A stretch of DNA of 64,000 nt from NCBI GenBank assembly GCA_921293015.1, contig OV121090.1, positions 36,739,082 to 36,803,081 on the forward strand. Direction: 5' to 3'. The translations under genes and the position numbers were made by a program. A model generated the notes under the pieces. That model did not search any database, was not told the DNA's origin, and saw nothing but the letters and a program-made list of their open reading frames with translations. Source of the DNA: Phorcus lineatus (taxonomy: Eukaryota; Mollusca; Gastropoda; Trochida; Trochidae). Positions 1 through 12,266 of this stretch are shown piece by piece (positions within the stretch are counted from its first letter, which is position 1; each line of letters starts with the position of its first letter).

Positions 1-3000
1 TGATGGACAAATGTTATGCGCGCGATACGTCATCTGATTTTAATCAGATTGCGTAAGTTCAAAACTGACAAGTGTCAAAACGTTGAGGCAACGTTTTCTC
101 AAATACAAATTAAGAACACTGTTATCCCAGAACCATATGTTACTTCTATATTGCCTCGATGGCATCGTAGGTAAGCTACGTCGTGGTACACATCCATTAG
201 AAATAGAACGTGGTAGATTTTCCCGTCCTGTGACACCGCTGGTTGATTTGTCGCCATTGTAGTCGTCAGGCGGTCGAAGACGAAGTTTACTTCTTAATAA
301 ATTGTTCATATCAATCAGATCTCCGGTATGAAAATTCCAAAATGTGAGTACTTCGTACCCGAGTTTCACTCAGTTATCGGAAAAAAAAAACTACATTCCT
401 CTTGCAACTAGAAACTATTGTAAATCTACTGGCAGCTTTAGTTAACGGCAAGTATCGGCGTAAGATGACAACTCAAAAACAATAATTTATATTCTAGCCC
501 TCCCATATTTGAAATATATCTTGTATCTTAATTGTTTAATGTTTAACTTGTACACACAATGTTTTGTGTGTCTCATTGGCCATATGGTCTGGTGTTTGTA
601 TATTATTTCATATTTTTATGTTTTATGTACTGTCACTGTACCCGATCTATAAACATGTGACACAAAAATAAAATATCTTGTTTCTCTCTGTCTCATAACA
701 ATCGCATGAACCATGACATCGGCAATATTCGATTTCTGTTTACAGCTTGAAAACCATAAACGGTAGCAGCTTTGATTAAATTAACAATTCAAATGTCCTG
801 CTTATGAAACCGGCTTAGTATATAATGTTTATAATGAAATAAACTTCCTCGTTAGTTCTCAGTTAAGGGATCAAGATATTTTTAAGAGCTGCACACATTG
901 CTTAGTTTGCCGATTTGTTTAAAACATAAATCATGGGGTTTTTTTTCAAACTGACCGCAATTTGTTTGCATCCCTTTGTGATGTCGGCTGACGTATTATT
1001 TTCATTACTGACTGCAGGTCAAATGTAAATAATAAAATTACGTATTTCATCAAATCGATGGCGAGATAAAGTGTGTATAGGCGTAAATGCGTGATACAAG
1101 TAATATCACTACTGCTTCTTTTAGCTTTTTTAACACAGAAAATTATCTTTTGAATAAAACTTAATTGATCCTCACTTATATATGAAATCAGTTTGAACAA
1201 CCTGGAACACATCTGCAACTAGAAATTCTTTGTAGTTTTCTATACAAAGAACAATGATATGCAAACATATTTTTTCAACCTCTTTATCAAGTAAGGACTT
1301 TAAAAGATGACACTCACTATTATCAGATTAAACAAGCAGCTGACATGGTCGAACTCTATCCCAAACAACTGGCACTAAGTTTTGGATTTAACTTACTTTA
1401 TCTTTTTAATTTTGTTCTATGACTGTATTCCTTTGATAATATTTGCTGATTTTTATATCAGATCAAGAAGAACACATTTTCAGAAATATAAAGAAGGAAA
1501 GTTATTCGATCAATACACAAAAGAAAATCAAGATATGTTCACTGCTGCATGTAATTTGGAAAAGCTCTAAACATTGTAAGGAATTATTTTCAAATCATAT
1601 TTTTTATGATGATATACTTTCAAATACTTTGTGCTATTCAATCGCTAAATATCATGATGATCACGCGTATAGAAAAATACATAGCCATAGGAGAATTAAG
1701 ATTCCGATAGATTTCTTTCAAAATTATCATTAAGGTCCCAAAAAGTCGTCATTTCTGTATTTCTCAATCTCTATGATGACTTTGATGGTTTCAAGCCGAA
1801 AATGAAACATTTGATATAAAACATTACAAATTAAAGAACCCTCCATTTTCTACTCAAAAACTTAATATTTTCGAAAAACAATTCCAAATTTGTAATCATG
1901 ACACACCACAAAACTTTTGTAATTATGCATCTTTATACCCAAATTTCATTAAACTTTTAGTGTTGATGTTTTCAGAGCCGAACAGGGCCTTTGCAGCTTT
2001 CTGACAGTGACATTTCCCATTTTAAAAATGATTTCGAAATCGATAATCATGACTTTCTTTAGTGTCATCAATTACCTTTAAACCTAATTTGATTAAAGCT
2101 TAAACTTAGTTTAGAAGAAATGAGCCGGACAGTACGTTTTTCTGCTTTTCTGCTTTGTGCTTCAACGACAGCAGTCCGATTTTAGGATTATTATTTAAAT
2201 TTCAAAGTTACAACCGTGCACCGTGCACTTTTGAAACCAAAGCTGTTTCACTTTCTTTATGAAGGATCTGAGGAAAAGCCCGGTGCACTTCTTGTTTGAT
2301 TTCAAATACATCAATTATCCTGATAATCAATTGTTAAGATAAAAAATTAAGAGGTTTCAAATTACATTATCAAATCAACGAATGCCGCTCTTAGATGCCA
2401 CAAGTGTTAGTGAAATTCATGATTTATTTGGTGTCTTGAAGCGAGTGTTTATAAGATTAGGTTTTACGCACTTTTTTCAATGACGAATTGATTTGGTTGT
2501 TTGAAATAAATTCCTTCGAGTTTTGATTTATTTCATTCGAGCCCGGCCATTGCTCGAAATTAATCAATAAGAAGAAGAACAGTACCACGATGATTTTCAA
2601 AGGTTTTTGATTCCTCTTCAAACATTGCAATTAACACTACCAAATTGTAAATTGCAATGTCATTTAAAAGAGGTTACACTTCTTTATATAACTCTTCTGC
2701 TAGTTTATTTTTCAAAACCACTTCCCTTAGTGAACATTTCAGCATTTAGAAGCATATCGTATCTGACAGACAAGCTGAAGTGGGCTCCCTCGGATGACCT
2801 CTAGGGCTCTCAATCATTCAAATGTTGAAATCAGATCCCAAATGAATCTACGGTCTCTAAACCTGTCAAGTACGTGTCATTGCTCTTGTTGTGTATCGCT
2901 AATGGCATTAATCATAACAACTATCTATCAACAGTAAGGTTGATCGAGAGTACTGCTTGAACCCTCTTCGTTTTGGGCCAATTCAAGCTAAGCCAATTAC

Positions 3001-3044
3001 AAGTTTTCAAAAGGTGGAACATCTGCAAAACAATCACGTCACCA
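1..3044. other. AT-rich intergenic DNA, nothing recognised
   Basis: No conserved protein motif, RNA or clear repeat boundary was found on either strand. The longest open frame (40-369, minus, 109 codons) has no family resemblance and no codon bias visible to me. I treat it as a chance frame or at most an unrecognised exon. Confidence 0.5.
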
Positions 3045-3830
3045 TGTTAAATATGCATACAAAACAAACCCATTTGCAAAACACATGCCAGCTTCCGAAA
3101 GTGTCCATCAATTAACTGGGTTGAAAGTTTAAGAGATAAAAGTTTTGACATTGTTACACTTGCTGACATCAGATTATGTAATGCTCACATTAATTCATAA
3201 ATTTAAATTCAAATGTGGCAGTTGAGTAGTTTTTATTTCAAGTTTCTGCCTTAACAAACTGAATGCTTAACGCCTTCTGCTCTCCTTTCCAATTACGCAG
3301 TACTTAATTATACCCGCCATTCGAGATATTAAAACGGACACTGGCTCAGAACTTTGTAACTTTTCAACAATTTCAATTCAAATTTGTCATGAAAATATAG
3401 AAATAAGTAATGATGTGTGTAATAATTAACTTTTTTGAAAATATATTCAAAACAATTTGGGATTTGAGTGGGGAGATAATGAATTGTGTAAGAAAACTTC
3501 TAAATATCAACAAGTCATGCTATTGTAGATATAGTTTTATAACTATGACAACTGCAAAATCAATAACATTTTATGTACCACATACATACGAAACAAAATC
3601 CATTTGCGATGCATATCACACCTTCCGACAATGTCATCAGGTAACTGGTTTGGAAAGAGAAATTATTAAACTTGCTGACATCCGACAATGTTAATACGGT
3701 CAACACTTCATATAGTTCTGAATGGTTTGTATTGAGCGAAAGCGATTCATGTAGTTTCCGTTTCGAATTTTCCAAAAGCTAAATGATTAACGCCTTCCGC
3801 TGTCATTTCCAGTTTGAAAATCCTTACTTG
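3045..3830. repeat. Divergent tandem duplication, period about 525 bp
   Basis: Two diverged copies lie head to tail, roughly 3050-3300 and 3570-3825. Shared landmarks in the same order are a CCATTTGC segment, a CTTCCGAMAGTGTC/CTTCCGACAATGTC segment, CTTGCTGACATC, and ATTAACGCCTTCYGCT near the end. I see no coding capacity or terminal repeats, so the element type is unknown. Confidence 0.6.
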
Positions 3831-5020
3831 CTTATGTCTGACCCGTCACAGAAAGTGAGTCATCAATATCTGCAGTATGTGTTACTGTTTAACATATCAC
3901 AACAATCTCATATCAAGAGGTGAAGCAATTTAGACTTGGAGGAAAATGCCTATCATTAGATTACACTCTGCCAATCTCAAAATACACCAATTTAAACTGG
4001 AGTTTAACTGCTTTTTATAATGAAAATTATCTTTGTAAATCAAAGAAAATATTGAAAACGTATACATCACAAATATAAAAAACTATTTTTATGCAGGCGT
4101 ATTTTCTATCTACTACGTCAGCGTATTTCAATCCGCATAGCTCCTACCAAACCTTGATATCGTTTCAGGCAAATGTCCTCTATTGCACTCAGTAGGTTCA
4201 TAATATATATGGCTGCTGGCACCATGCATCCGATTTCTTGCTCATCGCATTAGGCTTTTATGCCTGAATAGATATATGTCATATATTGTCATGAATTACA
4301 ACCTTTTACTCATCTTTATGATGCATTTTATTGTCAGATGCGTTAACTCAACAGATTAACCATTGAGAGTACACATTCTTTAAAGCGTTCATATAAACAC
4401 ATTAATATCATATCATGATTTTATGACCCTTTGTTAGAGAAGCGAGAATAAAAACAGGCGAACTAATGCCAGATACTTTTGCTTGAAATTCCATTTCATC
4501 TAATAACAACATTCATAATTCCTTCTATGGACGTGAGCTCAATTGACCTTCCCGTGAAAATAATACGTTAGAGATATGCTATGTTAAGAACGGAAAGTTG
4601 TCAGACTACTAAACGGGAAAGTTGAGTGTGAATACATATGAATTCCGGATCCAAGTGTTGCCACGACTAGTATCATTAGTCATTGAATCAGAGGTTTTCG
4701 TACGCCGCTCTACTCACATTCTCTTGTAGCTCTATATCCCAATGAGCATTTCATTCGGATTTTGTTATTTATATTCATGTATCAGGGACAGTGAAGGAAA
4801 ATAATGGAGATCCTGACAAACTTTCACTTATAATTATACCTCGGAACAATTATTCATAGAAGATATTATTTAAACATTGAAAGTTAAAAGATGGGTAAAC
4901 TAATAACATATTAACAACATATCCTCTTATGAAATACCATTATGTTTTGTAATTCCTTTCTTAGAAACATATCTTGTTATATATTTAATTGATCATGTAT
5001 TTACATCTTGTATATTGAAG
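3831..5020. other. AT-rich DNA, nothing recognised
   Basis: No ORF of note, no inverted repeats and no match to other parts of the window were noticed. Confidence 0.5.
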
Positions 5021-5021
5021 C

Positions 5022-5270
5022 ACAGTGGTGTAGTGGAGTAGCGTGCTACCAACCAATGCCAATTGCCCGAGGTCAAATCCCGGTGGACGTACCACACAGG
5101 TGCGACCCGGTTTTATACTGTGTTTATACGGAGGTTTGAAACTTCAGACATATTGCATTCAGTCTACGCAACCTTACAAATGAACACCTGAAGACGGGAA
5201 AGAATGGACCTATACGATCTCTCAGCGATTAGCACCAGCAAAGTACTTTTCCTTCAGGGTAATAATCGAT
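5022..5270 (+). repeat. tRNA-derived SINE (head region)
   Basis: The 5' part resembles a tRNA: a perfect pol III A box (TGGTGTAGTGG, 5026-5036) and a B-box-like sequence (AGGTCAAATCC, 5070-5080) at normal tRNA spacing. It is followed by about 180 bp of unrelated body instead of a clean CCA-side acceptor stem. The 5' and 3' sides of the tRNA-like part do not form a convincing acceptor stem, so I call a SINE and not a functional tRNA gene. The 3' end is not defined. Confidence 0.6.
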
Positions 5271-5634
5271 TTGTGTGCTTTCAAAGTGGTTATGTATGGA
5301 CAAATTAAAGTGCTTTATCAGGTTATCAGGTTTCATATATTATTATGATGTCACACCAATAAATCATGGTACCCACGAACTGAAAAATGTATTACTTTTG
5401 CCACAAATGAAAAGTTTGCAAAAGTAATTACAGCTCTGGTGTTCCATGGGTGTGTTGAAATATTGCAGCTTTAGATGACAGCCATATTAAGTTTAGAGGA
5501 AACCAAGCCAGGATTTATGACATTTTACACTGGAATAACACAACAAATTATTAATTTGCATTTTTAGAAATAATGTCCTCGTACTCAGGGAATATTAATA
5601 ACTTCTATTCCAGACGTAAAATACACCATATTCA
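5271..5634. other. Nothing recognised
   Basis: Short AT-rich stretch between the SINE and the PLE remnant, without identifiable content. Confidence 0.5.
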
Positions 5635-5636
5635 TA

Positions 5637-5707
<71 letters not shown>
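5635..5707. repeat. (AT)n microsatellite at the 3' side of a PLE remnant
   Basis: About 70 bp of alternating AT. The second PLE remnant has a similar run (27129-27215) in the same relative position, downstream of its hammerhead motif on the minus strand. The run is therefore probably part of this element's 3' structure and not an independent microsatellite. Confidence 0.9.
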
Positions 5708-5712
<5 letters not shown>

Positions 5713-5785
5713 AGTTGAATTGGTTCAAACGCAAGGTCAAATATAGATTAAATATAACATACTTCACATAGTCGTTTGAAGAATC

Positions 5786-5842
5786 ATTTTAATCCGATAC
5801 TAGTATTTCGTCAATAGTATTGACTCATCAGGGATGAAACGA
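5786..5842 (-). ncRNA. Hammerhead ribozyme motif of a Penelope-like element
   Basis: Read on the minus strand, the conserved core CTGATGA (complement of 5825-5831) is followed by stem II GTCAAT/ATTGAC with a 3-nt loop, then GAAA (5806-5809). A minimal stem III (TAC/GTA, 2-nt loop) ends at the cleavage triplet ATC; cleavage is expected between 5796 and 5795. Stem I forms between ATCC before the core and GGAT after the cleavage site, extended by TTT/AAA across one mismatch. All invariant core bases are present. PLEs are known to carry hammerheads with a tiny stem III, and PLE coding sequence lies just upstream on the same strand. Confidence 0.75.
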
Positions 5843-6088
5843 TATGATCGTTAACATCGCATTACAAGCGTTTTTATAACAAAATATACGTACAATGTAC
5901 AAGGATATATTGTAAATTATGCTAATCAGGTGACATCATGGTTCTTCCTTGTTGGTCTTCTAATTGACACAATCACTCTCTTATGAGTTTACCCCTTGAG
6001 CAATATGTTAATGTGACATAATCCCTTTTGTTTTTAAATAGCTCAATTGTAGTTAGAGATATATGTCAGTGATTTAAGGGTAATCATC

Positions 6089-6233
6089 TCATTGTTTATT
6101 TAGTGAGGGTCTATAGGTGTCAATGAAGGACTCTTCAAGTCGTAAAAGTGCATTTGAGACACTGCCCAAGTTAGATTTATGAAATAATTTATAGAAAGGG
6201 AATATTTTGAAATCACCATTTGCACAAGTAGAA
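6089..6233 (-). pseudogene. Penelope-like element, C-terminal coding fragment
   Basis: The minus strand has an open frame of about 48 codons ending at TGA 6091-6089. It starts within CANGDFKIFPFYK and ends with DTYRPSLNKQ. The FKIFPFYK and RPSLN motifs match the end of PLE polyproteins, downstream of the reverse transcriptase and GIY-YIG endonuclease; the rest of the protein is absent. A hammerhead motif and an (AT)n tract follow about 250 bp downstream on the same strand, the layout expected of a PLE 3' end. A second remnant at 27426-27745 shares the FPFYK core. This is a truncated, non-functional copy; family assignment rests on recognised motifs only. Confidence 0.65.
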
Positions 6234-6302
6234 AGATGTTTATTTACAAATAACTTCTACTTGTGCAAATGGTGATTTCAAAATATTTCCTTTCTATAAA
6301 TT
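6186..6302. repeat. 48-bp-arm hairpin: two inverted PLE 3' coding pieces
   Basis: Positions 6186-6233 and 6255-6302 are reverse complements over 48 bp with one mismatch, separated by 21 nt. Both arms encode the same TCANGDFKIFPFYK peptide, the left on the minus and the right on the plus strand. The hairpin therefore arose by inverted joining of two copies of one PLE segment. PLEs often leave rearranged, partially inverted copies. Confidence 0.85.
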
Positions 6303-7050
6303 TACCGATATTTTAAAGACAGGATTAGTAAAGTGGTTGGATAAATCATAACGGCAACAGTTTCTGCTTTGCAAGCTGGAACAAATTTTAAAGATTTCCG
6401 ATATCATAGTTCATGTAGATCTATTGCAACGTTGTCTAGCAGAATGTTCAGATTTTTCATAGATCTATTGTAACGTTGTCTAGCAGAATCTTAATGTGTT
6501 ACATATTTTGAGTAAAAAAATTAAAAATATTAATTTTTTCCCCATATTTTCGCAGTAAGCTTTTTATAAATTAACAAATACGTACAAATGATTCATTAAA
6601 GTTGGAAAGTCAATGCTGATCATTTTTAACGCTAAACATAAACTTTTATCTTTAACGGTTTTGGCAACAGACGTATTAACAGCTTAACTATAGGACTGTC
6701 GCGACAGTGCTTAGATCTTCAAGACACCGCGTTGACCTACTAAACAATGGTTGATCCACAATTTACTTCCATTGACATAGGTACACTCCTCAGAACTAGC
6801 ATACCATCAAAATAGCTAAACTGTAACTTGACTAATGTTTAAGAAGCAAACCAGTTGTGGTGTGATGCAAAATGCTGAGGTTTTGCAAAATACTGGCCTA
6901 CTGAAGAATTCGTTCTCAAACATGAAAGTTGGCTCGTTTATTATATGCTTATCACAAGACTAATATCATTGAATACATTGATTATTCTATTAAAATTATT
7001 GATTATTCTATTAAAATTACAGAATGCACCAATTTGATTTGCACCTCTGC
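6303..7050. other. Nothing recognised
   Basis: AT-rich DNA. A near-duplicate of about 30 bp (TAGATCTATTG...TTGTCTAGCAGAAT) occurs at 6415-6445 and 6460-6490, a small local duplication. Confidence 0.5.
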
Positions 7051-7054
7051 CGTG

Positions 7055-7660
7055 CCCTTATTTTAAGAGTAGTGATTAGACGGGTATAAGCTACAATCAT
7101 GCCCTAGGGGGCATGCCATGATATGATTACACTTTTAGATGAAATGACAATTGTCGGCAATATTAAATGACTTGTCATTCCTAGAACAGGAAAGATATTA
7201 GCTTAAAATGATGTTTAATTGATACACCTGCTTGAGCTATTTATTATTCCTTATCTTAAGGAAATGGCAAGGCCCAGGCTTCGTCTGGAAAATTTAGACA
7301 TTTTCAACTTGCACCCCAGGCAACTTTTTGGAAGGTTCTTTGTACCTTCGGGATAAAATTGGGTATATTGGGTATGATTACCCTGAAAAATAGAATTCTC
7401 CTTTAAGATTCTTTGACTTCCCTTAAGAAAACAGTTGGCATAGGAAGCTTAAGATTTCGTTACAGATTCTTTGTAAGATGAAGATTTAAAATTTCTTTTA
7501 CTTCTCTTCAAATAAGGCGGAAAATAATTATTTTACTCAAAAAATGAAAAATATAACATTTCTGGTCGATCTGTGTGTGACTAGACGGGCAAAAGCTTCA
7601 ATCCTGCCAAAGTTCATGGTTGCATCACGATGTGAACATTTCAATGAGTCATTAGAACAA
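7055..7660. repeat. Weak divergent duplication, spacing about 505 bp
   Basis: A segment at 7063-7130 (GTGATTAGACGGG, then CTACAATCATGCC) recurs, diverged, at 7570-7640 (GTGACTAGACGGG, then CTTCAATCCTGCC). The sequence between shows no recognisable element. Confidence 0.4.
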
Positions 7661-8035
7661 TATTGAGGGTAATTTGACTATCTTCACTATTGATTCGTTG
7701 ACATTTTAATGTCATTTTAATTGTTATTTATACTGACTTGTGACAGCAGCGCGTGCTATGAAATCGTGACCTCATGTTCCACTCAGCATTTTTATGACAG
7801 GTTGAAACATCAGGTAATCATTTAATTATTGTACATTTCAACCATTTTTGTGAGCGTCCCGGTCTAAATTTATCATTGTAATCCACACGATTTTTTTCTC
7901 ATAGAAAATTGTGATTTGCCTCCCTCTCTAGCAAGGAGAGCAAACATCCGTTACTATCAGAGATTAGGGTTTCCATTACGTCATGAAATAACCCTTTACT
8001 GTGTTTTTTCTGTTACTACCCTTCCCACAATGCAA
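7661..8035. other. Nothing recognised
   Basis: AT-rich DNA without an ORF, RNA or repeat that I can name. Confidence 0.45.
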
Positions 8036-8185
8036 GTTCTTTTCTTCTTAGTTGATCCTAAGAATTAATGATTGTTCCGCCAAAATTATTTCTTAACCTT
8101 AGGAGAAAAACTAAAATATTTCTTAAAGTTGAGAATTCTTAGGGAATATTAAGTATAAAACTGAGAAAATTCTAAGAAGTTTTGT
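8036..8185. repeat. MITE-like segment rich in CTAAGAA inverted motifs
   Basis: Multiple copies of TTCTTAG and its complement CTAAGAA lie in opposite orientation (for example 8044-8065 and 8168-8180). A similar segment is at 41690-41830. This suggests an old palindromic MITE or SINE body; ends and target duplications could not be defined. Confidence 0.35.
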
Positions 8186-11100
8186 GAAGTTGGGCCCAGA
8201 GTTTAGGGTTATGTTTTAGTCGATGTGGCCAGTATGTACGTTCGATGGGTCGCGCACTGTTTAGGTGAGGAATTTAAAGCCGCTTTCAAGAGTAGTACAA
8301 TTATATCACTTATAAGGGAGAACAACACCAGAACGGCTATGCATTGCGGTAAAACCTGAGAGCATCGTTTGGAACGACGATTTTTATGGATAAGCCACTT
8401 CTTTATTCTGTGGAAGCGACGTTTCGACATCGATTCTAAGGTCATTGTATAAACATCTACTTGGCTTCCATCAACATAAATTGTTATAACTAAATAGATT
8501 TATTTATTATTAATTTCTCTTGACTTGCCCCCAACATCAATTGAGATTATGAACGATTATGCCTGACAATCTGTATTGTCGTTGAAATGTGAAACTTTTC
8601 ACATCGATGTGTTCCTGAAATTTCATTCCAGAAGTATAGAGCAAGTATTCTGTATTTCGAAAGTTTTGGTATTATATAATGTCTGGTTACGTTTCCAAAA
8701 CTATTTTTCAAGGTAAAATGTTATTGAATGATATTTTAGGTAACCATTGTAAATTGTCGGGTTTGACTGCATTCATCATTTGTATATTCATAATCAAATA
8801 TAATTTACATCGTGTCATGCTTATAGATAAAATAGCTCATGTTGTGAAAATGGCCTGCATGCAAGCATTTCGTCATCTTCCTACGCAAAGCTTAACTATT
8901 GCCAGTCTCGAACTGTCCAAGTTAACCTTTGCTGCCGACACAAGACTTTTCTGGCTTGATACCAGCGCCCTCACTGGCGAGTTTTAGTCATCTCAAGTTA
9001 CCTCCCTTACTATGGCCAATCGGCGACGCCGTGTCATTTGCGATATAATCAAAATGGCCGCGCCCATTGAAAGTGACCTGTTTGATCAGGTTACAAAGAA
9101 GTTGGCATTGATAACCTTTCAAACAAGATGATTGAGTTTATAAATGTATTGAGGGACGGAAAAATATTTTTGTTGTTATTAGGACCGGTTGTGGTAAATA
9201 AATAACATATGACTGCGCCAATTATATTTTTCAAAGGGAAGTATGTAGGCCCATTTATCGTGGGCGTTACCATTATATAATTGTATTTGTTCATCAAATA
9301 AGTAAACTTTACAATTTGTTTATTTTCAAATAGCTGAAAAAATTTCATTGAAAATATGTGAAAATCAAATTTATAGGGGAGAATATATTTTTAGACATAC
9401 AATGAAAAGTATATATTGTCTATGCAATGTATATTAACAGAGGTGCCATATTTTCAGGGCAATTATGATTTAATTGACAAATTAATATCTGTGAACGAAA
9501 CATAGTAATATCATCATTACAATAAATTTAATTTAACTTTAGTTAATATTAAGATTAGATAAAAGAATTTGCAAAACTACGAAATATATTCTGGTTCCAA
9601 TTACTACAAAAGTGGACTTAACTTGTCTTAGTTTTACCGAGCACACCTTTTTAGTTGGCAAGCTTCGACTCTATATCAAGAACTAAAAAATTGTCTATCT
9701 TTATCATGTGCACAAGTCTCAATTTTGATTTTCCAACTGTTCACAAACACACGTACAAGCCAAACGGGAGAGAGAATAATTTTTATATCATGGCACATAC
9801 AGTAATATTTTCAAAAATGTTAATGACCCAGTGGAATCAGTGAAAATGGAAGAAAATATAGCAATTGTTTTACTTTTTGATTTTGTATTGACGACTTGAT
9901 ATTTAAATGGTACACATCAGCATTTTTGACTGCAAGAAGTAAAGTTTGTTGAGAGAAACGTTTACTACCGCGATACAACGAGGTCGCAGGCAACTACATT
10001 TCGAGTGTTGTGACATCGAAATATGTTCAAATTTTATCGGTTAATTTATATAAAATTCAATCAATGTTTCGGTTCAACGGGTATTCTATAAAGTTTTTGC
10101 AAGCACAAAAGATAAGACAATTGTACGATTACAGGAAATAAAGTCTTGCCGGGCGTAGTGCATCGAGTCAGTGCTTCAAATCATGGTCAATTTTATCGAG
10201 CTTGATTAGTTTTCCGAAGCAATTTAGGAATAAATTCTTTGACAGGCCGCTGTCCGCTATAAGTTTGTACCAAAATAATAACGCAAATTGACTATTAACA
10301 AAAAGGAACTCGAATATATTCTTCATCGCTTTGCAGGCGGCACTTTCTCTTTACAAATCTTTCAGTCGACGGACTGCAACATGGGCGCAGCCATGTTTGT
10401 TCGAGTCCCCGGATGTAGCTTTTGCTAGGAGCTTTCTGATTGGACTATCTAATTCCTTTGCAGTGAGCTAGAGAGCTAGCACAGGAAAGTCTTGTGTCTG
10501 CAGCAAGGGTTAACTTGGACAGTTCGAGACTGGCAATAGTTAACCTTTGCGTAGGAAGATGGCATTTCATAGACTACTGTTGCTCTTGCAAGTCGGTCAA
10601 AGCAACGAGGGAAGGGGATAGAAAGTACACAGAGAATAACCAGGAGTTGCTTGTGAAGAGTATCGAACATGGAACACGAAGCCCTAAGACATTGGGGTGA
10701 CTGTAAGCAAGACTTCAATGCAAGAAGTAAATTTATCCGTCAGTGAGTTGCAGTATTTGATCACTAGGGTTATCGACTCCAAAAGTGATCGAAATAAAGC
10801 AGAGGTTAGCGTAAGAAGATATGACTTGAGCTACCCATGTTGGAAAGGGTTTGTTGATGTATTAGGCGAAATTATTTATTTATTTAGTGAAAATGTATAA
10901 CTGCACAAATACACTTTGAACAATTTCATTTCATTGTTAATATGATCTATTTGTGTTTTTGGCTGAGAATAAATATTTTGATGCAAATTGAACCAATCGT
11001 ACAATAATAAAACTAAAATAATAATGAAAATGTGCAATATGTTTTTATAAACTAAATTCACTGCAATAAAACATTGTTTCCGAATGAGATCGTTAAATTG

Positions 11101-11635
11101 TTTCATACCATGTTTTCATAAAATAAATGGATAAGATCTAATATCCTTGCAAATTTAATTACTGCTTCAAAAAATATTTCGTTTTATTACAACGTTAGCA
11201 TGCTTTGCCATTTCCTATGAAACCCTTGAGGCTAGAAGGCTGCGTGTTAATGTTCGATGCTAACCGATTTACAGATCACCTTGAAACCGTTTGTTTTTGC
11301 AGGAGTCAGGTCCATGATAACCTTTATAACAACAATGTAGATTATATTAGAGAGAAACTGACACCAAATACAATTATTGCTCTGATGACAAAAACATTGG
11401 TATCATGATTAATCATTTACAGACTGTTTGTAAATACCATTTGACTAATGATTTTCAATTTTTACCAACCGTTGTACGCTTAGACCATGTGTGCATGCTA
11501 TCTGGTCAACTGAGAGCATCGACATCAACATAGCTCTTTAATTCCCAGACGTCCATTTTATAGCAACGTCTTACCAAAGCGTAACTTCCATCACTATTTT
11601 AATGCAGTGTCAGTGCATTAAGCAAACATTGAGGC
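8186..11635. other. Intergenic DNA, unrecognised ORFs only
   Basis: Open frames at 8679-8987 (plus, 102 codons) and 10494-10900 (two overlapping plus frames) have no recognisable domains. Around 9003-9070 base composition is locally more GC- and CpG-rich, with a GGCCGCGCCC segment, which could be a relic promoter but no exon follows it. A fragment at 10425-10455 resembles the start of repeat R1 at 29310. Confidence 0.4.
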
Positions 11636-11637
11636 AA

Positions 11638-12200
11638 CGACTACCATGTTCAGGTACAGTAAACTGGTTGGCTGGCCCAATTAGACGCCAAAATACACGT
11701 GGCTTAAATTGTTCAGCGATTTAGACTGACATAAGTTATAGAAGTCGGCTTGATAACGACAATAGCCCATTCTTCTTAAGAAAAGGTAGACTTATAATGT
11801 TAAAGGATAAATACAGTTGGTCCCAAATAATAAAAGTTTTAGCAATTGCTGTTGTAAAGTAACGAATCCATACGTCACTTAGATATTTGTTATTTTGTTG
11901 TTCTGAGCTTGCTTCATATCGAAATGATTGATTAAAATCTAAGCTTCTTAAGAGATTTCCAACTCCTCTATAACAACTAATACATTTATCTTCGGAGCTT
12001 CAGTATGCCATTTGTTTCTCTTCCGATTACATGAGAAAGGAACTGAGTAAAGAAAGCAACAGTATGAGAATTAGATTGTCATTATCAATTCAAATTGCAG
12101 ATTACAATTAAGAAATTTGCAGGTATATAAATACTCTTTTCTTGAGTACAGAGTTGGTAGCAATATTCAGACGGTAATAAAGTTAACTTTAACCAAGCAA
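11638..12200 (+). repeat. Dispersed repeat R1, copy 1
   Basis: This segment is colinear with 29335-29745 on the same strand. Shared landmarks in order are TTCAGGTACAGTA, GTCGGCTTGATAACRRC, CCCATTCT, TTATCTTCGG, CCATTTG and CTTCTCTTC, a GATTACA/AGATTAAA region, and CTCTTTTCTTGA. No coding capacity or terminal repeat is visible. It is an unclassified, strongly diverged family. Confidence 0.6.
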
Positions 12201-12266
12201 TTGTTCTTTCACAACAAATATTCCTCAAACTTGTAAATGCAAGAACATGCTGAGATTTAATAAATG

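Noticed and set aside
5585-5767. ORF of alternating Tyr-Ile
   Set aside because: Translation of the (AT)n microsatellite.
8679-8987. 102-codon plus ORF as a gene
   Set aside because: No domain, no exon signals and composition like the flanks.
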